A stretch of DNA of 64,000 nt from positions 62,001 to 126,000 of the forward strand of contig NZ_FCOP01000011.1 in the NCBI RefSeq assembly GCF_900021175.1, in the 5' to 3' direction. A program made the position numbers and the translations under genes. Within the stretch, counting starts at the first letter, position 1. Every line of letters begins with the position of its first letter. This stretch comes from Pseudenterobacter timonensis (GTDB lineage Bacteria > Pseudomonadota > Gammaproteobacteria > Enterobacterales > Enterobacteriaceae). This document shows, piece by piece, positions 18,472-27,442 of this stretch. The notes below the pieces were generated by a model, which was not told the DNA's origin, ran no database searches, and saw only the letters and a program-made list of their open reading frames with translations.

Positions 18472-18793
18472 CCCCTCACCCTAACCCTCTCCCCAAAGGG
18501 GAGAGGGGACTGTACGGAGCTGCCTTTCTCCCTCGCCCCTTTGGGGAGAGGGGAATGCACGGAGCCGTCTTTTCTCTCTCGCCCCAAAGGGGAGAGGGGA
18601 CTGTACGGAGCTGTCTTTCTCTCTCGCCCCTTTGGGGAGAGGGGATTGCACGGAGCCGTCTTTTCTCTCTCGCCCCAAAGGGGAGAGGGGACTGTACGGA
18701 GCTGTCTTTCTCCCTCGCCCCTTTGGGGAGAGGGGATTGCACGGAGCCGTCTTTTCTCCCTCGCCCCTTTGGGGAGAGGGCCGGGGTGAGGGG
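18472..18793. repeat. Composite tandem array inside the ugp operon (site B)
   Basis: Begins CCCCTCACCCTAACCCTCTC and ends GGCCGGGGTGAGGGG. Between them, 18495-18767 is exactly three copies of a 91-bp composite, each made of a 45-bp unit (starting AAAGGGGAGAGGGGACTG) and a 46-bp unit (starting TTTGGGGAGAGGGGATTGC). Unit starts: 18495, 18540, 18586, 18631, 18677, 18722. Every junction is a palindrome of CTCGCCCC-AAA/TTT-GGGGAGAG type, so the ugpBAECQ transcript should carry a row of hairpins here. Several frames are open through it but encode only low-complexity repeats. Confidence 0.93.
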
Positions 18794-18815
18794 TGAAAAC
18801 CTACAGAGCTAACCT

Positions 18816-19703
18816 ATGTCATCATCCCGTCCGGTGTTCCGTTCACGCTGGCTACCTTATTTACTGGTTGCCCCGCAGCTTGTGATCACCGTTATCTTTT
18901 TTATCTGGCCTGCCGGCCAGGCACTCTGGTACTCGGTACAAAGCGTCGATCCGTTTGGCTTCTCCAGCGAGTTTGTCGGGCTGGATAACTTTACGGCGCT
19001 GTTTCACGACAGCTATTACCTGGATTCCTTCTGGACGACGATCAGGTTCAGCGCCATGGTCACCGTAAGTGGCCTCATCGTCTCGCTTTTTTTCGCCGCG
19101 CTGGTGGACTACGTGGTGCGCGGCAGCCGTCTCTACCAGACGCTGATGCTGCTCCCCTACGCCGTGGCGCCTGCCGTCGCTGCCGTACTGTGGATTTTCC
19201 TCTTTAACCCCGGCCGCGGGCTGATCACCCATTTTCTGGCGGAGATGGGCTACGACTGGAACCACGCCCAGAACAGCGGTCAGGCGATGTTCCTGGTGGT
19301 GTTCGCCTCGGTGTGGAAGCAGATCAGCTATAACTTCCTCTTTTTCTTCGCCGCGCTCCAGTCCATTCCGCGCTCGCTGGTGGAAGCCGCGGCGATTGAC
19401 GGTGCAGGCCCGATCCGCCGCTTCTTTAAGCTTTCGCTGCCGCTTATTGCCCCGGTGAGCTTTTTCCTGCTGGTGGTTAACCTGGTCTACGCCTTCTTCG
19501 ACACTTTCCCGGTGATCGACGCCGCCACCGCAGGCGGCCCGGTGCAGGCCACCACCACGCTTATCTACAAAATTTACCGCGAAGGCTTTGCCGGGCTCGA
19601 TCTCTCCGCCTCTGCCGCGCAGTCGGTGGTGCTGATGTTCCTCGTCATTATCCTGACCGTGGTGCAGTTCCGCTACGTTGAAAGCAAGGTGCGCTACCAA
19701 TGA
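18816..19703 (+). CDS. ugpA: Glycerol-3-phosphate ABC transporter permease UgpA
   Basis: Membrane subunit of the Ugp importer, 295 residues, about six membrane segments and the cytoplasmic EAA loop ([21 protein letters not shown]) that contacts UgpC. The ATG at 18816 follows immediately after the repeat array and has only a weak ribosome site (ACAGAGC), which would lower its translation relative to ugpB. Its stop overlaps the ugpE start. Confidence 0.96.
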   Translation: MSSSRPVFRSRWLPYLLVAPQLVITVIFFIWPAGQALWYSVQSVDPFGFSSEFVGLDNFTALFHDSYYLDSFWTTIRFSAMVTVSGLIVSLFFAALVDYVVRGSRLYQTLMLLPYAVAPAVAAVLWIFLFNPGRGLITHFLAEMGYDWNHAQNSGQAMFLVVFASVWKQISYNFLFFFAALQSIPRSLVEAAAIDGAGPIRRFFKLSLPLIAPVSFFLLVVNLVYAFFDTFPVIDAATAGGPVQATTTLIYKIYREGFAGLDLSASAAQSVVLMFLVIILTVVQFRYVESKVRYQ

Positions 19704-20545
19704 TTGAAAACCGTCGCGGGCTGACGATTTTCAGCCATACCATGTTGATTCTGGGGATCGCCGTTATTCTTTTTCCCCTCTACGTGGCCTTCGTCGCCGC
19801 AACGCTCGATACCCGAGCGGTCTTTGAGACGCCGATGACGCTGATCCCGGGCGGCCATCTGCTTGAGAACCTGAAGACCATCTGGACCCAGGGAGTAGGG
19901 GTTAACAGCGCCCCGTTCTGGCTGATGATGCTCAACAGTTTCATCATGGCCCTGAGCATTACGGTGGGTAAAATCACCGTCTCGATGCTCTCCGCTTTTG
20001 CCATCGTCTGGTTCCGCTTTCCCCTGCGTAACCTTTTCTTCTGGATGATCTTTATCACCCTGATGCTGCCGGTGGAGGTGCGTATCTTCCCCACGGTAGA
20101 GGTGATCGCCAACCTGAAGATGCTCGACAGTTATGCGGGCCTGACCCTGCCGCTGATGGCCTCGGCTACCGCCACCTTCCTCTTCCGCCAGTTCTTTATG
20201 ACCCTGCCGGATGAGCTGGTGGAGGCGGCGCGCATCGACGGCGCGTCACCGATGCGCTTTTTCCGCGATATCGTGCTGCCGCTGTCGAAAACCAACCTCG
20301 CGGCGCTGTTTGTTATCACCTTTATCTACGGCTGGAACCAGTATCTGTGGCCGCTGCTGATTATTCAGGATGTGGATCTCGGCACCGCCGTGGCAGGCAT
20401 CAAAGGCATGATCGCCACCGGCGAAGGCACCACCCTCTGGAACCAGGTGATGGCGGCGATGCTGCTCACCCTTATCCCACCCGTAGTCATTGTTTTAGCC
20501 ATGCAGCGTGCGTTTGTCCGCGGCCTGGTCGATAGCGAGAAATAA
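19700..20545 (+). CDS. ugpE: Glycerol-3-phosphate ABC transporter permease UgpE
   Basis: Second membrane subunit of the Ugp importer, 281 residues with six membrane segments. The EAA loop reads [24 protein letters not shown] overlap with ugpA, and the next gene, ugpC, begins one base after its stop. Confidence 0.97.
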   Translation: MIENRRGLTIFSHTMLILGIAVILFPLYVAFVAATLDTRAVFETPMTLIPGGHLLENLKTIWTQGVGVNSAPFWLMMLNSFIMALSITVGKITVSMLSAFAIVWFRFPLRNLFFWMIFITLMLPVEVRIFPTVEVIANLKMLDSYAGLTLPLMASATATFLFRQFFMTLPDELVEAARIDGASPMRFFRDIVLPLSKTNLAALFVITFIYGWNQYLWPLLIIQDVDLGTAVAGIKGMIATGEGTTLWNQVMAAMLLTLIPPVVIVLAMQRAFVRGLVDSEK

Positions 20546-20546
20546 G

Positions 20547-21617
20547 ATGGCAGGTTTAAAATTACAGGCAGTAACTAAAAGCTGGGATGGCAAAATCCCG
20601 GTCATTCAGCCGTTAACGCTGGACGTGGCGGACGGGGAATTTATCGTTATGGTCGGCCCGTCGGGCTGTGGTAAATCGACGCTGCTGCGGATGGTGGCGG
20701 GGCTGGAGCGCGTTACCTCCGGCGATATCTGGATCGATCGCCAGCGCGTTACCGAGATGGAGCCGAAAGATCGCGGTATCGCGATGGTATTCCAGAACTA
20801 CGCCCTCTATCCGCACATGAGCGTAGAGGAGAACATGGCCTGGGGGCTGAAAATCCGCGGTATGAGCAAGGAGCACATTACCGAGCGGGTGAAAGAGGCG
20901 GCACGCATACTGGAGCTGGACGGCCTGCTGAAGCGCCGCCCGCGGGAGCTTTCCGGCGGCCAGCGCCAGCGCGTGGCGATGGGGCGCGCCATCGTGCGCG
21001 ATCCGGCGGTGTTTCTGTTCGATGAGCCGCTCTCCAACCTCGACGCCAAGCTGCGCGTGCAGATGCGCCTGGAGTTACAGCAGCTGCATCGCCGCCTGAA
21101 AACCACCTCGCTCTATGTTACCCACGATCAGGTAGAGGCGATGACCCTCGCCCAGCGGGTGATGGTGATGAATAAAGGGGTTGCCGAGCAGATCGGCACC
21201 CCGGTAGAGGTCTATGAAAAGCCCGCCAGCCGCTTTGTGGCGAGTTTTATCGGCAGTCCGGCGATGAACCTGCTGGAAGGGCGCATCAGCAGCGCGGGCA
21301 GCCATTTTGAACTGAAGAACGGCATGGCGCTGCCGGTCGGTTCCGCTTACCGCGGCCACGCCGGGCGTAAAATGACGCTCGGTATCCGCCCGGAACATAT
21401 TGCGTTAAGCTCACAGGCCGACGGCGGCGTACCGCTGGGGCTGGAGACGCTGGAGATGCTGGGCGCCGACAATCTGGCCCACGGACGCTGGGGCGAACAG
21501 AAGCTGGTGGTGCGTCTTGCCCATCAGGAACGCCCCCAGGCGGGCAGCACGCTGTGGCTGCATCTGCCGGAACATCAGCTGCATCTCTTTGATGGTGAAA
21601 CAGGACAACGCGTATGA
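20547..21617 (+). CDS. ugpC: Glycerol-3-phosphate ABC transporter ATPase UgpC
   Basis: ATPase of the Ugp importer, member of the MalK-type CUT1 group. 356 residues from [13 protein letters not shown] at 20547 (same length as E. coli). Walker [10 protein letters not shown] at 37-45, signature LSGGQRQR from 135, Walker B Asp159-Glu160 and a C-terminal regulatory TOBE-type domain (about 240-356). The longer in-frame ORF begins inside ugpE and was not used. Overlaps ugpQ by four bases. Confidence 0.97.
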   Translation: MAGLKLQAVTKSWDGKIPVIQPLTLDVADGEFIVMVGPSGCGKSTLLRMVAGLERVTSGDIWIDRQRVTEMEPKDRGIAMVFQNYALYPHMSVEENMAWGLKIRGMSKEHITERVKEAARILELDGLLKRRPRELSGGQRQRVAMGRAIVRDPAVFLFDEPLSNLDAKLRVQMRLELQQLHRRLKTTSLYVTHDQVEAMTLAQRVMVMNKGVAEQIGTPVEVYEKPASRFVASFIGSPAMNLLEGRISSAGSHFELKNGMALPVGSAYRGHAGRKMTLGIRPEHIALSSQADGGVPLGLETLEMLGADNLAHGRWGEQKLVVRLAHQERPQAGSTLWLHLPEHQLHLFDGETGQRV

Positions 21618-22354
21618 CTAACTGGCCCTATCCTCGCATTGTCGCCCACCGTGGTGGCGGCAGGCTGGCACCCGAAAACACGCTGGCGGCGATTGACGTC
21701 GGCGCGCGCTACGGCCACTCGATGATCGAGTTTGACGTCAAACTCTCCCGGGATGGCGAGATCTTTTTGCTGCACGACGACAACCTGGAGCGCACCAGCA
21801 ACGGCTGGGGCGTGGCGGGCGAGCTTCCCTGGAGCGACCTGCTGAAGGTGGATGCCGGAAGCTGGTACAGCGGCGAATTTAAAGGCGAGCAACTGCCGCT
21901 GCTGTCGCAGGTTGCCGGGCGCTGTCGCACGCTCAACATGATGGCGAATATCGAAATCAAACCGACCACCGGCACCGGGCGGCTGACCGGTAAAGCGGTC
22001 GCGCTGGCGGCCCGCGAATTATGGCAGGGAATGACCCCGCCGCTGCTCTCCTCGTTTGAGATCGACGCCCTGGAAGCGGCGCAAGCGGCCGCACCGGAGC
22101 TGCCGCGAGGCTTATTGCTGGATGAATGGCGTGACGACTGGCAGGCGTTAACCACCCGGCTGGAGTGCGTCTCTCTTCATCTCAACCATAAGCTGCTGGA
22201 CGAGGCGCGGGTAAAGCGGATAAAAGAGGCGGGGCTGCATATCCTGGTTTATACCGTCAACAAACCCCAGCGGGCGGCAGAGCTGCTGCGCTGGGGCGTG
22301 GACGCTATCTGCACCGATGCGATCGATCTTATCGGCCCGGACTTTAGCGATTAA
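21614..22354 (+). CDS. ugpQ: Cytosolic glycerophosphodiester phosphodiesterase UgpQ
   Basis: Hydrolyses glycerophosphodiesters, including those entering through Ugp, to glycerol-3-phosphate plus alcohol. 246 residues, no signal peptide. The GDPD catalytic motif is at the N-terminus: His12-Arg13 in VAHRGG, Glu21 in APENT, then [13 protein letters not shown]. Last gene of the ugp operon. Its last 11 bp overlap the convergent yhhA gene. Confidence 0.97.
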   Translation: MTNWPYPRIVAHRGGGRLAPENTLAAIDVGARYGHSMIEFDVKLSRDGEIFLLHDDNLERTSNGWGVAGELPWSDLLKVDAGSWYSGEFKGEQLPLLSQVAGRCRTLNMMANIEIKPTTGTGRLTGKAVALAARELWQGMTPPLLSSFEIDALEAAQAAAPELPRGLLLDEWRDDWQALTTRLECVSLHLNHKLLDEARVKRIKEAGLHILVYTVNKPQRAAELLRWGVDAICTDAIDLIGPDFSD

Positions 22355-22715
22355 GCATATCGCCATTTGAGCGCGGCGCCAGCATATGCTGGTCGCCGCT
22401 CTGCGGGCTGGATGAGCCGCTCAGCATACCCGGACTGGTGTTTGGCAGCATCTGCTGGCCCGGCTGGGTCTGCTGAATACGCTGGGTATTGTTATTCATC
22501 TGCGTCTGCAGATTTTGATGCTGTATGCGCGTCTGAGTCTGCAGCTGCTGGTTTAACATCCCTTTCTGCTGCTCCTGCCGGTTCATCATCTCGGTCTGCA
22601 TCCGCTGCTGGCTGGGGATGACATAACCCTGCTGGTTCGGGTTATTCATCGTGTTCAGGGGCTGCGCGAGCGCGGCAAAGGGGAGCAGCGCCGTAAGGAT
22701 CAGTAGTCGTTTCAT
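22344..22715 (-). CDS. yhhA: DUF2756 family secreted protein YhhA
   Basis: A 123-residue protein with a signal peptide ([17 protein letters not shown], cleavage near 17) and a mature part dominated by Gln, Asn and Met, with repeated LQTQ/NRQEQQ-type segments that suggest coiled coil or disorder. Matches YhhA (DUF2756); function unknown. CAGGAGGAG upstream of the ATG is a strong ribosome site. It is shorter than my memory of the E. coli protein (about 146), consistent with loss of some repeats. Confidence 0.88.
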   Translation of the reverse strand: MKRLLILTALLPFAALAQPLNTMNNPNQQGYVIPSQQRMQTEMMNRQEQQKGMLNQQLQTQTRIQHQNLQTQMNNNTQRIQQTQPGQQMLPNTSPGMLSGSSSPQSGDQHMLAPRSNGDMLNR

Positions 22716-22838
22716 GCTTTTCTCCTCCTGTCAGGCCTTTTATAAGTTTACTCCGAATCGGCCGCCACGATGCTTTTTTAAGAGTTGTGAACCAGGCTTA
22801 AGCGGGAGCCTACGTCCCTTCACCTGGAGAACACAATA

Positions 22839-24578
22839 ATGAAACCCATTTTTCGTTGGGTGGCGATCGCTGCCCTGATGGCAGGGAGTACGTTTAGCGT
22901 GGCGGCCAACCCTCCCGCCGCGCCGCCGGTCTCTTACGGCGTGGAAGAGGATGTTTTTCATCCCGTGCGGGCGACGCATGGCATGGTGGCCTCGGTGGAT
23001 GCGCTGGCCACTCAGGTTGGCGTCGATATTCTCAAGCAGGGCGGTAACGCGGTGGATGCGGCGGTGGCGGTGGGATACGCGCTGGCGGTGACCCATCCGC
23101 AGGCGGGTAATCTGGGAGGCGGCGGCTTTATGCTGCTGCGCACCAAAGAGGGCAAAACCACCGCCATCGACTTTCGTGAAATGGCTCCCGCTCAGGCCTC
23201 GCGGGATATGTTTCTTGACGAACAGGGCAATCCTGACAGCAAAAAATCGCTGACCTCCCACCTGGCGAGCGGCACGCCGGGTACGGTGGCGGGCCTGTCG
23301 CTGGCGCTGGATAAATATGGCACCTTCTCCCTCAATAAGGTGGTGCAGCCGGCTATCAGGCTGGCGCGTGATGGCTTCGTGGTTAACGACGCGCTGGCGG
23401 ACGATCTTAAAACCTACGGCAGTGAGGTCATTCCAAATCATGAAAACAGCAAGGCGATCTTCTGGAAGGATGGCGAGCCGCTGAAGAAGGGCGAAAGGCT
23501 GGTGCAGCCAGCGCTGGCGAAAAGCCTGGAGCTGATTGCTGAAAACGGCCCGGATGCCTTCTATAAGGGAGCGATCGCCGATCAGATCGCCGATGAGATG
23601 CAAAAGCACGGCGGGCTGATCACCAAAGCGGATCTGGCGGAGTACAAAGCGGTGGAGCGGGAGCCGATTAGCGGAGATTACCGCGGCTATCAGATCTTCT
23701 CTATGCCGCCGCCCTCCTCAGGCGGGATCCACATCGTGCAGATCCTCAACATCCTGGAAAATTTCGATATGCATAAGTTTGGCTTCGGTAGCGCCGACGG
23801 TATGCAGGTGATGGCGGAGGCGGAAAAGTATGCCTATGCCGATCGCTCCGAATATCTGGGTGATCCCGACTTTGTGAAGGTGCCGTGGCAGGCGCTGACC
23901 AACAAAGCGTACGCCAAATCTATCGCGCAGCAGATCGATATCAATAAAGCCCGGCCATCGAGTGAAATCCGCCCCGGCAAGCTGGCCCCCTATGAGAGCA
24001 ACCAGACCACCCATTTCTCGGTGGTGGATAAAGAGGGTAACGCGGTGGCGGTGACCTATACGCTCAACACCACCTTCGGCACCGGGATTGTGGCGGGCAA
24101 TAGCGGCATTCTGCTGAATAACGAGATGGATGACTTCTCCGCCAAACCGGGCGTACCGAACGTTTACGGGCTGGTAGGCGGCGACGCCAACGCCGTCGGG
24201 CCGAAGAAGCGCCCGCTGTCGTCCATGTCGCCCACCATCGTGGTGAAAGAGGGCAAAACCTGGCTGGTGACCGGCAGCCCTGGCGGGAGCCGCATCATCA
24301 CCACTGTGCTGCAGATGGTGGTCAACAGCATCGATTACGGGATGAACGTGGCCGAAGCGACCAACGCCCCGCGCTTCCATCATCAGTGGCTGCCGGACGA
24401 GCTGCGCGTGGAGAAGGGGTTTAGTCCCGATACGCTGAAGCTGCTGGAGCAGCGCGGGCAGAAGATCGCGGTGAAAGAGGCGATGGGTAGCACCCAGAGC
24501 ATTATGGTTGGGCCGGATGGCGCGCTATTTGGCGCGTCGGATCCGCGTTCGGTGGATGATTTAACGGCAGGGTATTGA
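22839..24578 (+). CDS. ggt: Periplasmic gamma-glutamyltranspeptidase Ggt
   Basis: Cleaves the gamma-glutamyl bond of glutathione and transfers or hydrolyses the glutamyl group in the periplasm. The 579-residue precursor has a signal peptide ending near residue 23 (SVAA). It is expected to cleave itself before Thr390 in NQTTHFSVVD, which becomes the N-terminal nucleophile of the small subunit; the GSPGGSRI oxyanion region follows. GGAGAA ribosome site before the ATG. Confidence 0.97.
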   Translation: MKPIFRWVAIAALMAGSTFSVAANPPAAPPVSYGVEEDVFHPVRATHGMVASVDALATQVGVDILKQGGNAVDAAVAVGYALAVTHPQAGNLGGGGFMLLRTKEGKTTAIDFREMAPAQASRDMFLDEQGNPDSKKSLTSHLASGTPGTVAGLSLALDKYGTFSLNKVVQPAIRLARDGFVVNDALADDLKTYGSEVIPNHENSKAIFWKDGEPLKKGERLVQPALAKSLELIAENGPDAFYKGAIADQIADEMQKHGGLITKADLAEYKAVEREPISGDYRGYQIFSMPPPSSGGIHIVQILNILENFDMHKFGFGSADGMQVMAEAEKYAYADRSEYLGDPDFVKVPWQALTNKAYAKSIAQQIDINKARPSSEIRPGKLAPYESNQTTHFSVVDKEGNAVAVTYTLNTTFGTGIVAGNSGILLNNEMDDFSAKPGVPNVYGLVGGDANAVGPKKRPLSSMSPTIVVKEGKTWLVTGSPGGSRIITTVLQMVVNSIDYGMNVAEATNAPRFHHQWLPDELRVEKGFSPDTLKLLEQRGQKIAVKEAMGSTQSIMVGPDGALFGASDPRSVDDLTAGY

Positions 24579-24583
24579 ACATA

Positions 24584-24696
24584 CCCCTCACCCTAACCCT
24601 CTCCCCACAGGGGAGAGGGGACCGTTCGGTGCCAATTTCCGGGAGAGGGCTTCTTTTCCCCCTCTCCCCTTTGGGGAGAGGGCCGGGGTGAGGGGG
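24584..24696. repeat. G/A-C/T palindromic repeat cluster (site C)
   Basis: Lies between convergent ggt and yhhY. Outer ends CCCCTCACCCTAACCCTCTC and GGCCGGGGTGAGGGG flank two or three diverged units (CCCCACAGGGGAGAGGGG at 24604-24621, CCCTCTCCCCTTTGGGG at 24660-24676). No clear tandem periodicity remains. Probable 3' hairpins for both genes. Confidence 0.85.
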
Positions 24697-24701
24697 CTGT
24701 G

Positions 24702-25190
24702 TCACTTCATACGCGCCATAAAATACGCATCCACATACTCGCCGTTGCGCAGGGCGAACCGTCTGCCGGTGCCTTCGATCTCAAAGCCGAAACGCTGATA
24801 AAGCGCCACCGCCGGGGCGTTATCAGTAAAGACCGTCAGTTCGATACGTTCAATCCGCAACCAGTTGTCGCACAGGTTGATCATCTCCCGCATCAGCGCG
24901 CCGCCGACGCCGCGCCCCTGCACGTGAGCGGCGACGCCGATGCCGAAGGTGGCGACATGGCTGCGGCGCGGATTTTCCATCACATCCAGCGCCATATGTC
25001 CCACAACCTCCTCCTCCAGACAGGCCACCAGATGCCGTCTGCCGGGCCTATCGGCGACCCGCTGTCGCCACATCTCCATTGACGGATGAGGAATTTGTAG
25101 CGTGTCGTGATACACCCCCGGATGCGACATCATGGCGCGTAACGCTTCGGCATCGTTCGGTTCGATATGGCGTATCACTATCTCACTCAT
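24702..25190 (-). CDS. yhhY: GNAT family N-acetyltransferase YhhY (amino acid/N-terminal acetylation)
   Basis: A 162-residue GNAT-fold acetyltransferase equal in length to E. coli YhhY, which has been reported to acetylate some amino acids and aminoacyl compounds. Acetyl-CoA loop VQGRGVGGALM and the C-terminal family tail LRNGEYVDAYFMARMK are present. The start at 25190 (MSEIVIRHIE) is chosen by family alignment; an upstream extension to 25265 is open but unlikely. Confidence 0.93.
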   Translation of the reverse strand: MSEIVIRHIEPNDAEALRAMMSHPGVYHDTLQIPHPSMEMWRQRVADRPGRRHLVACLEEEVVGHMALDVMENPRRSHVATFGIGVAAHVQGRGVGGALMREMINLCDNWLRIERIELTVFTDNAPAVALYQRFGFEIEGTGRRFALRNGEYVDAYFMARMK

Positions 25191-25271
25191 TCCTTCGTCC
25201 TCATCGGTTAATGTCCTTCTAACATCAGAGAGAGCGGAAAAAGCGTCAACTGCTATTTTTTGCAAAAAGTA

Positions 25272-25308
25272 TTGGACAAGTGCGAATGAGAATGATTATT
25301 ATTGCTTT
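25272..25308 (+). promoter_or_regulatory. ryhB promoter with Fur box
   Basis: A Fur-type site (AATGAGAATGATTATTATTG, 25285-25304) overlaps the likely -10 (TATTAT, 25297-25302); a possible -35 TTGGAC is at 25272-25277. This placement fits repression by Fur-iron and release under iron starvation, as for E. coli ryhB. Confidence 0.85.
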
Positions 25309-25403
25309 GCATTCAGGGGAACCGCTACGGGAACCTGAAAGCACGACATTGCTCACATTGCTTCCAGTATTATCTTAGCCAGCTTATCGCTGGCTTTTTT
25401 TTT
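25309..25403 (+). ncRNA. ryhB: Iron-responsive small RNA RyhB
   Basis: Hfq-dependent base-pairing RNA that lowers synthesis of non-essential iron proteins when iron is scarce. The core GAACCTGAAAGCACGACATT followed by GCTCACATTGCTTCC (25331-25365) matches E. coli RyhB, and the RNA ends in terminator arms AGCCAGC/GCTGGCT (25377-25395) plus nine T. The first ~20 nt differ from E. coli, but pairing is kept: TTCAGG (25312-25317) with CCTGAA (25334-25339), and CCG (25322-25324) with CGG (25328-25330). Location between yhhY and yhhX is conserved. Start at 25309 is inferred by alignment. Confidence 0.95.
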
Positions 25404-25488
25404 GCCATTTTTCAGGACAGTGCGCCGATGCGCGAGCTGTGGGATTGCGCTATGGTAAGTCTCAGCTACTTTCCAAAAGGACTGAGAC

Positions 25489-26526
25489 ATGACACTACAC
25501 TGCGCATTTATTGGATTTGGCAAAAGCACCACGCGCTACCATCTTCCTTATGTACTGAACCGCAAAGAGAGCTGGCATGTGGCACATATCTACCGCCGCA
25601 GCGCGAAGCCAGAGGAGCAATCTCCGCAGTACGCCCACATTCATTTCACCAGCGATCTGGATGAGGTCTTAAACGACCCGCAGGTTAAACTGGTGATCGT
25701 TTGTACCCATGCCGACAGCCACTTTGAGTATGCGAAGCGCGCCCTGGAAGCGGGCAAGAACGTGCTGGTGGAAAAACCGTTCACCCCGACGATGGCCGAG
25801 GCGAAAGAACTCTTTACGCTGGCAAAAAGCAAAGGGCTGACCGTAACGCCGTACCAGAATCGTCGCTTTGACGCCTGCTTCCTGACAACGAAAAAGGTGA
25901 TAGAGAGCGGCAAGCTGGGCGAAATTGTCGAAATCGAAAGCCACTTTGATTACTACCGTCCGGTAGCCGAAACCAAACCCGGTCTGCCGCAGGACGGCAT
26001 GTTTTACGGCCTTGGCGTGCATACCATGGACCAGATTATCTCCCTGTTTGGCCGCCCGGATCATGCTGCCTACGATATCCGCAGCCTGCGAAACAAAGCC
26101 AACCCGGACGACACCTTCGAGGCGCAGCTCTTTTATGGCGACCTGAAGGCCATCGTCAAAACCAGCCACTATGTGAAAATCGACTATCCGAAGTTTATTG
26201 TGCATGGCAAAAAAGGCTCCTTTATCCGCTACGGCATCGATCAGCAGGAGACCAGCCTGAAGGCCAATATCATGCCGGGTGAGCCCGGTTTTGCGGCGGA
26301 TGAGTCGGTGGGGCATCTGGAGTATGTGAACGACGAAGGGGTTACCGTCAGAGAGACGATCGCCTCGGAAAAAGGGGACTATGGCCGCGTCTATGATGCC
26401 CTTTATGAGACAATTCAGAACGGGGCGCCGAATTACGTCAAGGAATCTGAGGTTATGACCAACCTGGAGCTGCTGGAGCGCGGCTTCGAGCAGGCCTCTC
26501 CATCAACGATAACCCTCTCTCGATAA
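25489..26526 (+). CDS. yhhX: Gfo/Idh/MocA family NAD(P)-dependent oxidoreductase YhhX
   Basis: 345 residues, cytoplasmic. N-terminal Rossmann domain begins LHCAFIGFGKSTTRYHLPY; the family motif EKP (VEKPFTPTMAEAKELF) is near residue 94, and a C-terminal substrate domain follows. The physiological substrate is not known. Start ATG at 25489 with AAAAGGACTGAG before it. In E. coli yhhX neighbours ryhB and responds to iron; whether that holds here is not visible. Confidence 0.94.
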   Translation: MTLHCAFIGFGKSTTRYHLPYVLNRKESWHVAHIYRRSAKPEEQSPQYAHIHFTSDLDEVLNDPQVKLVIVCTHADSHFEYAKRALEAGKNVLVEKPFTPTMAEAKELFTLAKSKGLTVTPYQNRRFDACFLTTKKVIESGKLGEIVEIESHFDYYRPVAETKPGLPQDGMFYGLGVHTMDQIISLFGRPDHAAYDIRSLRNKANPDDTFEAQLFYGDLKAIVKTSHYVKIDYPKFIVHGKKGSFIRYGIDQQETSLKANIMPGEPGFAADESVGHLEYVNDEGVTVRETIASEKGDYGRVYDALYETIQNGAPNYVKESEVMTNLELLERGFEQASPSTITLSR

Positions 26527-26534
26527 GCCTTTCT

Positions 26535-26575
26535 GACTCTTCTGTACTTATTCAAAAATTTTGTACAGAGGAGTC
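26535..26575. repeat. Inverted repeat between yhhX and yhhW
   Basis: Thirteen-base arms GACTCTTCTGTAC (26535-26547) and GTACAGAGGAGTC (26563-26575), one mismatch, around a 15-nt AT-rich loop, starting nine bases after yhhX. It may be the yhhX terminator (AATTTT follows) or an operator for yhhW, whose start is 73 bp on. Confidence 0.6.
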
Positions 26576-26647
26576 AATTTTCACCCTCTATCATCCCAAA
26601 CGGTTTGCGTCCACACTTACTCCATCAAAACGAACGGGGTGAAAAAA

Positions 26648-27343
26648 ATGATCTATTTACGCAAAGCAAACGAACGTGGTCACGCGAATCATGGCTGGCT
26701 GGACTCATGGCATACCTTCTCGTTTGCCGACTACTATGACCCGAACTTTATGGGCTTCTCGGCGCTTCGCGTTATTAACGACGACGTGATCGATGCCGGC
26801 CAGGGCTTCGGCACCCACCCGCACAAGGACATGGAAATCCTGACCTATGTGCTGGAAGGGGCGGTCGAACACCAGGACAGCATGGGCAATAAAGAGCAGG
26901 TGCCAGCGGGTGAGTTCCAGATCATGAGTGCGGGAACGGGCGTGCGTCACTCCGAGTACAACCCGAGCAAAACGGAAAAACTGCACCTTTATCAAATCTG
27001 GATCATCCCGGAAAAGACCGGCATCATGCCGCGCTATGAGCAGCGCCGCTTCGACGCGGACCAGGGCAAGCAGCTGGTGCTCTCTCCGGATGCCCGTGAC
27101 GGCTCGCTGAAGGTGAACCAGGATATGACCCTCTACCGCTGGGCGCTGGCGAAAGAGGAGCAGTCGGTGCATCAGATTGCCGCGAACCGCCGCGTCTGGA
27201 TCCAGGTGGTGAAAGGTAACGTGACCATCAACGGCACCAAAGCTTCCACCAGCGACGGCCTGGCGATCTGGGATGAGCAGGCGATCTCCGTCCACGCCGA
27301 CAGCGCGAGCGAAATTCTGCTCTTCGATCTGCCACCGGTCTGA
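26648..27343 (+). CDS. yhhW: Pirin family protein / quercetin 2,3-dioxygenase YhhW
   Basis: 231-residue bicupin of the pirin family, the E. coli length; E. coli YhhW has quercetinase activity in vitro. Metal ligands of the N-terminal cupin are visible: two His in GTHPHKDMEILTYVLEG, and His and Glu in GVRHSEYN. The start at 26648 (MIYLRKANERGHANHG) fits the family; a longer ORF from 26561 lacks support. The natural substrate is unknown. Confidence 0.95.
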   Translation: MIYLRKANERGHANHGWLDSWHTFSFADYYDPNFMGFSALRVINDDVIDAGQGFGTHPHKDMEILTYVLEGAVEHQDSMGNKEQVPAGEFQIMSAGTGVRHSEYNPSKTEKLHLYQIWIIPEKTGIMPRYEQRRFDADQGKQLVLSPDARDGSLKVNQDMTLYRWALAKEEQSVHQIAANRRVWIQVVKGNVTINGTKASTSDGLAIWDEQAISVHADSASEILLFDLPPV

Positions 27344-27359
27344 TGCAGAGAAATAAATC

Positions 27360-27390
27360 ACAACCTTCCCCTTTCTGAGAGGAAGGTTGT
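27360..27390 (+). terminator. Terminator-like hairpin after yhhW
   Basis: Perfect arms ACAACCTTCC and GGAAGGTTGT around an 11-nt loop, followed by TGTATC. The T content is low, so efficiency is unclear. It separates yhhW from gntR. Confidence 0.72.
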
Positions 27391-27442
27391 TGTATCTCCG
27401 TGGTAAACTGAGAAAATCTCTCACTACAGATCTCTCAGGAAG

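Noticed and set aside
18495-18767. CRISPR array
   Set aside because: The units are contiguous palindromes with no unique spacers, and there are no cas genes in the window.
18441-18812. Open reading frames through the repeat array on both strands (for example 123 and 88 codons)
   Set aside because: They arise because the repeat lacks stops in several frames; the products are low-complexity repeats with no ribosome site.
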